Part shown: piece after piece, positions 24,427-31,848 of the stretch
Position numbering within the stretch: position 1 is the first letter of the stretch
Layout: every line of letters starts with the position of its first letter
From: an uncultured Syntrophaceae bacterium
Lineage (GTDB): Bacteria > Desulfobacterota > Syntrophia > Syntrophales > UBA2185
Length of the DNA: 34,834 nucleotides
NCBI GenBank assembly: GCA_903893135.1
Contig: CAITLA010000171.1
Location: 1-34,834 of the forward strand
Direction of reading: 5' to 3'
The notes under the pieces: model-generated
The model's input: only the letters and a program-made list of their open reading frames with translations
Database searches by the model: none
Told to the model about the DNA's origin: nothing
Program-made: the position numbers and the translations under genes

Positions 24427-24954
24427 CCCCAGGGTCTGCGCGGCCTGGATGCCTTCCTGGTCTTTTTCCACCTCGCCCTTGTCTCTGGCAACGCTCATCG
24501 CCCGACCGGCGATGACAAGCTCGTTGCTGAGGAAGAAATGGTTCATCGTTTCGACTGTATGCAATCCGCCGCTGCGACGCAGACAGGATACGGCAGCCCC
24601 GACTTTGTTCTTGTGCATCCTCCCATTTGCCAATCCGACGAAGCCCGCCCGGTCGATCAAGGCCTTCATCTCCGCTGTCACATCCTGAAAATAGGAAGGT
24701 GATCCCAGAACGATACCCTGAGCAGTTGTCATCTTTTCGATATACTCGTTCGCCGCATCGTTCTTAACGGCGCACCGCTGGTCCTTATTCTCGAAACACT
24801 TGTAGCAGGCAATGCAACCGTGAATCGCCTTTGCCGAGAGCTGAACGAGTTCCGTTTCAATACCCTCTTTCTCGATTTCCCGTAAGAGATAGCCCATCAA
24901 CGTGGTGGTATTGCCGTCTTTCCTCGGACTGCCGTTGAAGCCGATAACCTTCAT
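24388..24954 (-). CDS. Iron-sulfur flavoprotein (NADPH-dependent FMN reductase family)
   Basis: A 188-residue flavodoxin-fold protein. The FMN phosphate loop GSPRKDGNT lies at residues 8-16, with GSPSYFQDVTAEMKALIDR forming the second flavin-binding part. Between them a compact cysteine cluster C47-X2-C50-X2-C53-X7-C61 matches the [4Fe-4S] motif of archaeal and bacterial Isf proteins. These move electrons between ferredoxin and small acceptors, often in oxidative-stress defence of anaerobes. The start is the ATG at 24954 with AGGAGGG upstream; the longer frame to 25062 overlaps the DUF2889 gene and is rejected. It is 35 bases downstream of the DUF2889 gene. Its 3' end is duplicated at 23449-23495. 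Confidence 0.88.
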   Translation of the reverse strand: MKVIGFNGSPRKDGNTTTLMGYLLREIEKEGIETELVQLSAKAIHGCIACYKCFENKDQRCAVKNDAANEYIEKMTTAQGIVLGSPSYFQDVTAEMKALIDRAGFVGLANGRMHKNKVGAAVSCLRRSGGLHTVETMNHFFLSNELVIAGRAMSVARDKGEVEKDQEGIQAAQTLGQRTAWLMKKLYG

Positions 24955-24989
24955 ATCCGCCCTCCTTTCCATAGTGAGGTGATGCCGAC

Positions 24990-25544
24990 TTATTTTTTTC
25001 GGTCTCTTTCGATTTTTTCTTTTATAAAATTCATGAGGGGCCCATCTTTGCGCCATGTCCAACAGGTGTTCTCAAGCAGATTGAGCATATCTGATGTGAA
25101 TCTGGGAGATTCCTGCAGTTTGTAAGCAGCGTATCCCTGAATTGTTGAGGAACCCATTGATGTTAAAAGCGCCACCAGATGGTTGCACCCCTCGCCACTG
25201 CCTACCAGCGCCTTTACCCTTGACGTAAATCCACGGGTAATCCTTAATCCCTTGACAGGCTCCAGGCTGTTGATGGTCTCCAGACATTCCTCACGTGGAA
25301 CAGTAGGCATCTCCACATGCAGATCCTCAATCTCAAGAGTCGTCTTGTTAACGAGCATATGGATGATCATCTGATGCAACAGGCCGGGCGATCTTTTTTC
25401 ACCTGTGGCCAAATGATATTCCTGCAATCGATGATCCGCAAGACATCCCTCCACGACTAATCTCTGTTCGTCATACTCGTAAGTATTTATCTCTATGGTT
25501 CTCGTGTGATATTTTTTTCCGCGCGGTTTTCCAAACAAGCCCAT
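24990..25544 (-). CDS. DUF2889 family protein
   Basis: A 184-residue protein matching the DUF2889 pattern: HTRTIEINTYEYDEQRLVVE at the start, LADHR, a strand pair with HMLVNKTTLEIEDLHVEMP, then CLETINSLEPVKGLRITRGF and EGCNHLVALL. The conserved Cys and His residues in those last parts may bind a ligand or metal. The family has no established function and is found mostly in proteobacteria. The ATG at 25544 has GAGAAAG upstream. The flavoprotein gene follows on the same strand and may be co-transcribed. Confidence 0.8.
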   Translation of the reverse strand: MGLFGKPRGKKYHTRTIEINTYEYDEQRLVVEGCLADHRLQEYHLATGEKRSPGLLHQMIIHMLVNKTTLEIEDLHVEMPTVPREECLETINSLEPVKGLRITRGFTSRVKALVGSGEGCNHLVALLTSMGSSTIQGYAAYKLQESPRFTSDMLNLLENTCWTWRKDGPLMNFIKEKIERDRKK

Positions 25545-25678
25545 CCTGATCTTTCTCCCATAGGTTTGATTTCAAATTACACCCGCCAAAGAATAGGGGA
25601 TAACGGCCTTATATGTCAATGCAATATCAACGACAGATTACCGTTTGAAGCATTGTATGATTGAGAAAGCACGGATAC

Positions 25679-25729
25679 GGGAAGGGCGGGTATGCACCTG
25701 TAAGCCGCGACGCGGATAGCCCTCAACGA
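25679..25729. repeat. Dispersed palindromic repeat, copy 1
   Basis: About 51 bp beginning GGGAAGGGCGGGTATGC and ending CCTCAACGA, with an internal CCGCG-A-CGCGG palindrome. A copy at 30197-30245 has about 80 percent identity in the same orientation. REP-like intergenic repeats have this size and structure. The two copies bracket the segment from the anion transporter to the small membrane protein genes. Confidence 0.65.
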
Positions 25730-25839
25730 AAATCAAATTCGAATGGTGATGAAAATTGCTAACACCCTCAACTGTCAAGAATAAAGATTTGATCCCAGTC
25801 GCTGACGGATTTCTGTCCATATCGAATTGCTTTCAGAGC

Positions 25840-25908
25840 TTCTACCACACATTAAGATTTTATAATAATCAAAAAAACTACAGAACTCTATATAAAAATG
25901 TGGTAGAA
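25840..25908. promoter_or_regulatory. 10-bp inverted repeat flanking a candidate promoter
   Basis: TTCTACCACA (25840-25849) and TGTGGTAGAA (25899-25908) are perfect inverted copies, 59 bp apart centre to centre. Between them lie a TATAAT (25861-25866) and a TATAAA (25891-25896), both usable as -10 elements. The arrangement suits a repressor that binds both arms, regulating the anion transporter and transpeptidase-like genes. No cognate regulator gene is in the window. Confidence 0.45.
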
Positions 25909-25951
25909 ATACCAGCCGTAGGTCAATTAACTTTTTTGGAAGGAGTTAATT

Positions 25952-27424
25952 ATGAAAGCAGGACAGGATTCCTTCAGCAGGCGCTATGGCCTGATTATCA
26001 GTGTTGTTGTGTTGTTGGGGATCGTTCTAATGCCGACGCCGGAAGGATTAACGGTAGCCGGTCAGAGAATGATCGCTATGCTTATCTTTTCGATAATAAT
26101 CTGGATGACCGAGGCTGTTTCTTACCCGATCAGCGCCGCCATAATCTTAGCGATTATGGTCTTCCTGCTCGGCACATCACCCGATGTTGCCAATCCCAAA
26201 ACCCTTATGGGAACTTCCAAGGGTCTCGCCCTGGCATTGGGCGGATTTAGCAATGCCGCGACTGCATTAGTAGGCGGGGCGCTGTTTATCGCCGCCGCGA
26301 TGATGCAGACCGGCCTCGACAAGCGGATCGCCTTATCCATTCTGTCCAAAATAGGGACTAAGACCAACCGTATTCTGATTGGAGTAATTTTTGTGGGTTT
26401 CGTTCTCAGTTTCTTCATTCCCAGCACAACTGCAAGGGTTGCCTGTCTGGTTCCTATTGTAATGGGGATTATCCTGGCTCTTAATGTGGACAAGAAGAGC
26501 AAATTTGCCGGTGTCCTGATGATCGCAACCGCCCAGGCTGATAGTATTTGGAATGTCGGTATCAAAACGGCTGCAGCACAAAATATGGTTGCCATCGGTT
26601 TTATTGATAAACTTCTTAACAAACAGATTACCTGGCTCGAATGGTTTATTGCCGCCGCTCCCTTCGCCGCGATTATGTCTGTCGTCTTGTATTACGTTTT
26701 GATGAAGGTCATGCCGCCTGACACCGAGGAAATCCCCGGCAGCCAGGAAACTATCGCGAAAGCTTTGGCTGACCTTGGTCCTATGAAACTGAACGAGAAA
26801 AAGCTGTTTGCTGTATCGCTTACACTGCTATTCTTTTGGTCTACCGAAATGATTCTCCACAATTTCGATACTGCCTCTACGACCCTCGCTGCCGTGGCCA
26901 TCATGCTGATGCCTGTTGTAGGTGTAATGTCATGGAAAGAAGCACAGGCAAAAATCCCTTGGGGCACTCTGATGTTGTTCGGGATAGGCATAAGCCTTGG
27001 ATCGGCTCTTCTTTCCACGAAAGCCGCCGCTTGGCTGGCTAAAATGATTGTCACCTGGTTTGGCTTACAAACCATGCCTGCCTTGATAATTCTGGCTGTC
27101 TTTGCCGCTTTCCTCATTATCATCCACCTTGGGTTTGCCAGTGCCACCGCTTTGGCGTCAGCAATGATACCGATTGTGATTTCGGTATTGCAGGAGGTAA
27201 AGATGGCGGGTATGAACGTATGGGGCATGACAATGATTTTACAATTCGTGGTGAGCTTCGGGTTTATCTTGCCGGTAAATGCGCCACAAAATATGGTGGC
27301 ATACAGCACAGAAACATTTGAAGTTAAAGATTTCATGCGAACAGGCATTCCTTTAACAATCATCGCCTATCTCGTCATTCTTCTGTTAGGGGCCACATAC
27401 TGGAAGTGGCTTGGATACGTATAA
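25952..27424 (+). CDS. DASS-family anion:sodium symporter (SLC13/CitT-like)
   Basis: A 490-residue inner-membrane transporter with about 11-12 helices, of the divalent anion:sodium symporter family that imports or exchanges dicarboxylates, tricarboxylates or sulfate. Family features: the WMTEAVSYPISAAII helix near residue 50, the FFIPSTTARVACLVP region near 155 corresponding to the first SNT-type substrate loop, and the pseudo-symmetric PVNAPQNMVAY near 450. GGAAGGAG lies before the ATG. The transpeptidase-like gene follows 50 bases later, so the substrate may be a gamma-glutamyl or related compound, but this is inference. Confidence 0.88.
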   Translation: MKAGQDSFSRRYGLIISVVVLLGIVLMPTPEGLTVAGQRMIAMLIFSIIIWMTEAVSYPISAAIILAIMVFLLGTSPDVANPKTLMGTSKGLALALGGFSNAATALVGGALFIAAAMMQTGLDKRIALSILSKIGTKTNRILIGVIFVGFVLSFFIPSTTARVACLVPIVMGIILALNVDKKSKFAGVLMIATAQADSIWNVGIKTAAAQNMVAIGFIDKLLNKQITWLEWFIAAAPFAAIMSVVLYYVLMKVMPPDTEEIPGSQETIAKALADLGPMKLNEKKLFAVSLTLLFFWSTEMILHNFDTASTTLAAVAIMLMPVVGVMSWKEAQAKIPWGTLMLFGIGISLGSALLSTKAAAWLAKMIVTWFGLQTMPALIILAVFAAFLIIIHLGFASATALASAMIPIVISVLQEVKMAGMNVWGMTMILQFVVSFGFILPVNAPQNMVAYSTETFEVKDFMRTGIPLTIIAYLVILLLGATYWKWLGYV

Positions 27425-27474
27425 GCCTCAGGGAGCCTGTATCTTGAGAAAATTTCTCTAAAGGATTGAAGAAA

Positions 27475-29082
27475 ATGCAATATGATCCCTTGTATCATCC
27501 TTATCCGTCCCGGCGAAGCATGGTTTTCGCCAAGAAAGGCATGGTTGCAACTTCGCAGCCGCTTGCAGCCCAGGCGGGGCTGGAGATACTCAAAAAAGGA
27601 GGTAATGCCATTGACGCGGCAATCGCCACTGCAGCTTGTCTGACGGTGGTTGAACCAACTTCCAACGGTATAGGCGGTGATGCTTTTGCCCTGGTTTGGA
27701 GTAAAGGTAAACTTCACGGTTTGAATGCAAGCGGACCTTCACCGCAAAAAATTTCCATCGAGGCGCTAAAAAAAGCGGGACATCAGGAAATCCCGAAATA
27801 CGGAATGATCCCGGTGACTGTGCCGGGAGCCCCTTCAGCTTGGGCTGAGTTGTCGAAGCGTTTTGGCAAGCTTCCCTTTGTGGAAGTCTTAAGGCCCGCA
27901 ATCGAGTATGCGGAGGAGGGCTTCCCGGTATCGCCAATCATCAGCGAGCTTTGGAAAGAAGGCTTTGACAATTATAAGACGGAACAGGCTGAAGAGTTTA
28001 AGTACTGGTTTGAAGTGTTTGCTCCACAGGGAAAACCGCCGGCGGCCGGTGAGATCTGGCGATCACCAAGACATGCGGCCACACTCAAGTCGATTGCGGA
28101 GACCAACGCCGAGGCGTTTTACCGTGGTGAACTGGCAGAGAAAATCGATGTCTTTTTTAAGCAGTACGGGGGATATTTGAGCAAGGAAGACATGGAAGCT
28201 TATCAGCCGGAATGGGTGGAGTCGATAAAAATAAACTATAGAGGCTACGACGTCTGGGAAATTCCACCCAACGGGCATGGCCTGGTGGCATTGATGGCCC
28301 TTAATATTTTGAAAGGATTTGATTTCTCTGCAAAGGAAACAGTCGACACTTACCATAAGCAAATTGAGGCTATAAAACTTGCATTTGCTGATTGCCGGAA
28401 ATATGTTACCGACCCGCGACACATGACCATCAAAGTGGAAGACCTGTTGTCTGATTCTTTCGCGGCAAAGCGGCGAGGCCTTATTGGTAAGCAGGCGCTC
28501 CAGCCTGCGCCTGGCCGCCCTGCCAGTGGCAGCACGGTCTATCTGGCGACGGCCGACTCGGAGGGAAACATGGTTTCCTTCATTCAGAGCAATTATATGG
28601 GCTTTGGTTCGGGTCTGGTCGTTCCGGGAACCGGTATCAGCCTTCATAACCGCGGGCATAATTTTTCATTTAATTCAGCACATGACAATCGTCTTGAACC
28701 GGGAAAGAAACCTTACCATACAATTATGCCGGGCTTCTTGACGAAAGATAACGAAGCAGTGGGCCCATTTGGCGTCATGGGTGGATTCATCCAACCTCAA
28801 GGCCACCTGATGGTAGTGATGAACACAGTCGATTTTCATCTTAATCCGCAAGCGGCCCTCGACGCGCCGCGGTGGCAGTGGGTGGAAGGCAAGACGGTGG
28901 ATATCGAGCCCCTATTCCCGGAATATATTGCCGATGCTCTAAATAGGCGAGGCCACGTCGTCAGACGGGGCGTAGTGGGAGCAACAACCTTTGGTCGCGG
29001 TCAGATTATCTGGCGAAACAGTGAAGGTGTACTCGCCGGTGCGACCGAACCGCGGACGGATGGCGTTGTTGCAGTTTGGTAG
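27475..29082 (+). CDS. Gamma-glutamyltransferase family protein (YwrD-like)
   Basis: A 535-residue Ntn-hydrolase of the gamma-glutamyltranspeptidase family, which splits itself into two chains and then cleaves or transfers gamma-glutamyl or related acyl groups. The large-chain part has GGNAIDAAIATAACLTVVEPTSNGIGGDAFALV (read in pieces), with the GIGGD oxyanion loop. The new N-terminus after processing should be Thr354 in SGSTVYLATAD. GGFIQPQGHLMVVMN and the late PRWQW follow as in this family. There is no signal peptide, so it is probably cytoplasmic like YwrD, unlike E. coli Ggt. The ATG at 27475 has AAAGGA nine bases before it; a TTG at 27466 is rejected. Second gene of an operon with the DASS transporter. 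Substrate unknown. Confidence 0.88.
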   Translation: MQYDPLYHPYPSRRSMVFAKKGMVATSQPLAAQAGLEILKKGGNAIDAAIATAACLTVVEPTSNGIGGDAFALVWSKGKLHGLNASGPSPQKISIEALKKAGHQEIPKYGMIPVTVPGAPSAWAELSKRFGKLPFVEVLRPAIEYAEEGFPVSPIISELWKEGFDNYKTEQAEEFKYWFEVFAPQGKPPAAGEIWRSPRHAATLKSIAETNAEAFYRGELAEKIDVFFKQYGGYLSKEDMEAYQPEWVESIKINYRGYDVWEIPPNGHGLVALMALNILKGFDFSAKETVDTYHKQIEAIKLAFADCRKYVTDPRHMTIKVEDLLSDSFAAKRRGLIGKQALQPAPGRPASGSTVYLATADSEGNMVSFIQSNYMGFGSGLVVPGTGISLHNRGHNFSFNSAHDNRLEPGKKPYHTIMPGFLTKDNEAVGPFGVMGGFIQPQGHLMVVMNTVDFHLNPQAALDAPRWQWVEGKTVDIEPLFPEYIADALNRRGHVVRRGVVGATTFGRGQIIWRNSEGVLAGATEPRTDGVVAVW

Positions 29083-29101
29083 GGATATCTTGATCAAGAA
29101 A

Positions 29102-29151
29102 GGCATCCTCAAACTTTAATTTGTGAGAACCGGCAAGGAGCCGAGGATGCC
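29102..29151. repeat. Long stem between convergent genes
   Basis: GGCATCCTC (29102-29110) pairs exactly with GAGGATGCC (29143-29151), with a smaller GGC-AAGGA-GCC hairpin inside. It lies just past the stop of the transpeptidase-like gene, facing the small membrane gene on the other strand. It may act as a shared transcription barrier, though no T-run follows. Confidence 0.4.
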
Positions 29152-29189
29152 CGTAAACAACGGCGCTCCCCAGACGGTAAAACCCGCCC

Positions 29190-29429
29190 CTACTTCGCCG
29201 CACCCTCGCTTGCTTTTTTCGCCACTTCTTCGGCGGCTTTAGTAACTCTGTTCATCGCGTCACTGGCCTGTTTGGCTTTTTCTATAGCCGGCTGAGCTTG
29301 CTCTGCACCGCCCATCATAACTGTAGCCATCGGTTTGGCGAAATACTTCGCCCAGTAAATCGCAGCAGCTATCATTATTGCGATTATCACAAACAGAACT
29401 ACCTTCGAGATACCTTTATCGTTCTTCAT
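29190..29429 (-). CDS. Small membrane protein with Ala/Lys-rich helix
   Basis: A 79-residue protein: a short charged start (MKNDKGISK), one membrane helix about 10-27 (VVLFVIIAIMIAAAIYWA), then an alanine- and lysine-rich amphipathic helix containing AIEKAKQASDAMNRVTKAAE to the end. GGAGG lies nine bases before the ATG, which supports real expression. No named family is recognised. The soluble helix could form a coiled coil. Neighbouring genes do not suggest a role. Confidence 0.6.
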   Translation of the reverse strand: MKNDKGISKVVLFVIIAIMIAAAIYWAKYFAKPMATVMMGGAEQAQPAIEKAKQASDAMNRVTKAAEEVAKKASEGAAK

Positions 29430-29554
29430 TGTTTTTGTCCTCCGTTAGAACAAGTATATCCCTTCTCAGTATTTTTGGTCAGTATTTGCTTTCGTTTAAG
29501 ATAAGGCATAGAAAGAAGGACATTATGTCTCAATGGCATAGCTGTATCAACAAA

Positions 29555-29779
29555 TCATTCAGTGAAAGAACATTCTTCGGAAACGGTTTGCTCCGATTTC
29601 CGGGAGTCCTTTCGACGAAGAACGTATATCAGCCACAATAACAAGACCCACGCGGGGGCGATGACGAGTGATGGGCGCATCACGTGCGCGGAGCTATAGA
29701 ATAGGTCCGTACCCACAGCCCCGCCGATGGCGATCATCTGGAGTTGGCGGTTTTTCAGGGAGCGCTGCAGATGTTTCAT
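29555..29779 (-). pseudogene. Amino-acid permease with large internal deletion
   Basis: The 74-residue frame starts MKHLQRSLKNRQLQMIAIGG then AVGTDLFYSSA, the first helix of AAT-type amino-acid permeases (about 450-500 residues). It continues after MRPS directly into APAWVLLLWLIYVLRRK, which resembles a last helix and basic tail. The middle is absent. The normally invariant GTGLF helix break reads GTDLF, a further sign of decay. A longer frame to 29815 adds an unlikely N-terminus. It lies 46 bases downstream of the small membrane gene at 29825. Not expected to transport. Confidence 0.65.
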
Positions 29780-29824
29780 AGGCTGCTCTTCATGTAGCTG
29801 GCCGTATAGACACAACTGTTAATT

Positions 29825-30106
29825 TTATTTTTTTGCCAGTTGTCTTGCCCAAAGTGTCAGCCAGATGACAACAAACAGCATCATTCCGACGCCGAGCTTA
29901 TATGCCACCATTCCCCACAGCCAGATAGTACGAATTTCCGGCCATGTAACGCCTGCACCCCAAATGCAAAGTACTCCTGCCGGCTGCCTGCTCATGATCA
30001 GCACATAAGCAAGCCACTGAATCAGCAGGATGCAATAGGCGATTAACAACGTCCACCATCCAGCCACTGCCGCAGACCGCACCTTTCTTGTAAATATTTC
30101 ATCCAT
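29825..30106 (-). CDS. Two-helix membrane protein, unknown function
   Basis: A 93-residue protein with two membrane helices, about 18-38 (WTLLIAYCILLIQWLAYVLI) and 63-88 (LWGMVAYKLGVGMMLFVVIW), joined by a loop with a WGAGVTWPEIRTIWLWG stretch rich in tryptophan. It starts MDEIFTRKVRSAA and ends ARQLAKK. TAGGAG lies eight bases before the ATG. Small proteins of this pattern often accompany transporter genes; here the neighbour is the deleted permease, so it may be its orphaned partner. Function unknown. Confidence 0.65.
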   Translation of the reverse strand: MDEIFTRKVRSAAVAGWWTLLIAYCILLIQWLAYVLIMSRQPAGVLCIWGAGVTWPEIRTIWLWGMVAYKLGVGMMLFVVIWLTLWARQLAKK

Positions 30107-30196
30107 ACTTTATCTCCTATATCTTTTGTTCTAATCTATTCATAAGCGGCAGTTCAGTCAAACGTTCTTTTTTGTGAATATTGTTGGATCAAGGGA

Positions 30197-30245
30197 GGGA
30201 AGGGCGGGTGTGCGCGCGAGCCGCGACACGGCTTGTCCTCAACGA
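30197..30245. repeat. Dispersed palindromic repeat, copy 2
   Basis: Starts GGGAAGGGCGGGTGTGC and ends CCTCAACGA, matching 25679-25729 with a two-base gap and several substitutions. The inner palindrome is weaker here (CCGCGACACGG). It lies beside the AT-rich gene pair that begins at 30272. Confidence 0.65.
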
Positions 30246-30271
30246 TTTACTATTTATTTGATTAACTATAA

Positions 30272-31144
30272 TCAGTAATCTCGTTTAATCTTTTCTTCCA
30301 CCCATTTCAAATTATCATGTGCATTATTATAGGTTCGATCAATCTTTAATGCGGCGGAGAAATGCTTTCTTGCATTTTCGAATTCACCTAGTTGCACATA
30401 TACATAACCTAGATTGTTATGTGCATACTTATCACTAGGATCTATTTTCAAGGCAATCTCTAAACATGTTTTAGCTTTCGTATACGATTCCTTTTTTATA
30501 TAAGCCAGCCCTAAACTATTATATTTTAATTTTAGATCCGATGGTGGCAAATGGGCTGACTTTTCAAATTCAATAATAGCTTTATCATAATTTTTTTCGT
30601 CAAGATAAATAGCACCCAAAGCCATCTTAACAGAACTGTCTGTCTGGTCTAAAGATAAGAGGTAATCCTCTGCTTTGCTTAAAAAATCAACATTGCGCTG
30701 CTTGAGTCCAGCTTGCACAAAATATTGTGCAACACGAAGCTTTGCATAATTTACTCTTTTTCCCTCTGGTTTTAATTCGATATACTTTTCGTAATTCGAA
30801 ATCATTAACGAATAAAATTTGCCTTCTGGAAATTCAGTATCTTCATAGAGCTTACCCAATAAGAAATAAGCCTGTGCATGTCTTGGATATCGTCTAATTT
30901 CTTCATTCAACTCATCAATAGCAAGTCTAATGTTGTGATCCATATAAGCATTTACAGCATTTATATAGTTTGTACTTTCATATTGTAGTTTATCCTCATC
31001 AAGTAAAATGTTGGAGTAATCATTATTATTGTTCTTATTGCTAGTTTTAATGAATTGATAATATAAGTATATCCCGCAGAATATAAACACCACCAACGAT
31101 ATTAATGTTATAACTAATAAATGCCTTGTCCGTAACTTTTTCAT
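30272..31144 (-). CDS. Membrane-anchored TPR protein
   Basis: A 290-residue protein. One N-terminal membrane helix about 9-30 (LLVITLISLVVFIFCGIYLY), an asparagine-rich linker, then TPR units from about residue 60 to 285. Good repeats include AQAYFLLGKLYED, VKMALGAIYLDEKNYDKAII, KYNSLGLAYIKKESYTKAKT and AHNNLGYVYVQLGEFENARK. TPRs hold protein partners; the helical domain is probably outside the cytoplasmic membrane. DNA is clearly more AT-rich than around it. It starts three bases after the stop of the gene at 31148, so they form an operon. A TGATTA/TAATCA hairpin overlaps its stop. Partners unknown; likely transferred. Confidence 0.75.
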   Translation of the reverse strand: MKKLRTRHLLVITLISLVVFIFCGIYLYYQFIKTSNKNNNNDYSNILLDEDKLQYESTNYINAVNAYMDHNIRLAIDELNEEIRRYPRHAQAYFLLGKLYEDTEFPEGKFYSLMISNYEKYIELKPEGKRVNYAKLRVAQYFVQAGLKQRNVDFLSKAEDYLLSLDQTDSSVKMALGAIYLDEKNYDKAIIEFEKSAHLPPSDLKLKYNSLGLAYIKKESYTKAKTCLEIALKIDPSDKYAHNNLGYVYVQLGEFENARKHFSAALKIDRTYNNAHDNLKWVEEKIKRDY

Positions 31145-31147
31145 TTT

Positions 31148-31780
31148 CTATGTTTTTTTATGTTGTCTTATAATTTTCTTATGTTTTCTTATTTTTTTCC
31201 CATGTTGTTTTATGTTTTTAACATTATTCTGAAGCCATCGCTGTCTTTCTATAGAAGATAAATCTACACCCATATCAAAAGATCTTTGCGCATCCTCGGT
31301 TGCATATTTTGGTTTTATTGATAGAGAGCCTTTCTTCCCCCAAGAAATATCTACTGTTTCATCCACATCTCCTTCAGGCTCGACGAGAATATCAAACAAA
31401 CATTTTTTCTTCCTTGATAGGCGAGATAGTGAAAACTCTGCTCGTTCTTTAGGGCCAAAATCACGGTTTTCAACTTTATCCATTGTTTGTATTTTACAGT
31501 CTATAACCCTCCCATTCCGGAATACACCCTTAAAATTCATTTTATCCGCGTGTATATCAGATACATTTTCGAGTTTTCCGCTATAATAGATGATGTATGG
31601 GTGCTTATATTTTGATATTTCGCCAAGAATAGTTGCTTCGTTGAAAAAAAAATCAGCGGCTTTAAGCGAAAATGTACCTATTGAAGCAACGACACCGATA
31701 AAAGCCAATACGACAGAAATTGAAGCTGCAGTAGGAGTAATTTTATGAGCTAATTCTAATATTTTATTCTTTAATGACAT
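31148..31780 (-). CDS. Unknown membrane protein with basic His/Lys repeat tail
   Basis: A 210-residue protein with one N-terminal helix about 17-42 (TAASISVVLAFIGVVASIGT), a beta-rich soluble part about 55-170 (YIIYYSGKLENVSDIHADKM, then LFDILVEPEGDVDETVDISW), and a very basic tail of three 7-residue repeats (IKQHGKK, IRKHKKI, IRQHKKT). The tail could bind nucleic acid or acidic lipids. The middle part resembles a generic beta sandwich, without a named family. DNA is AT-rich like the TPR gene downstream. Located directly upstream of it as first gene of the pair. No function can be assigned. Confidence 0.65.
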   Translation of the reverse strand: MSLKNKILELAHKITPTAASISVVLAFIGVVASIGTFSLKAADFFFNEATILGEISKYKHPYIIYYSGKLENVSDIHADKMNFKGVFRNGRVIDCKIQTMDKVENRDFGPKERAEFSLSRLSRKKKCLFDILVEPEGDVDETVDISWGKKGSLSIKPKYATEDAQRSFDMGVDLSSIERQRWLQNNVKNIKQHGKKIRKHKKIIRQHKKT

Positions 31781-31848
31781 TATAAATAGGGGTCGAGTTT
31801 ATCAAATGATGTATTTGCAATGTTAACATTAAAGCTATGGTCAGGTCT

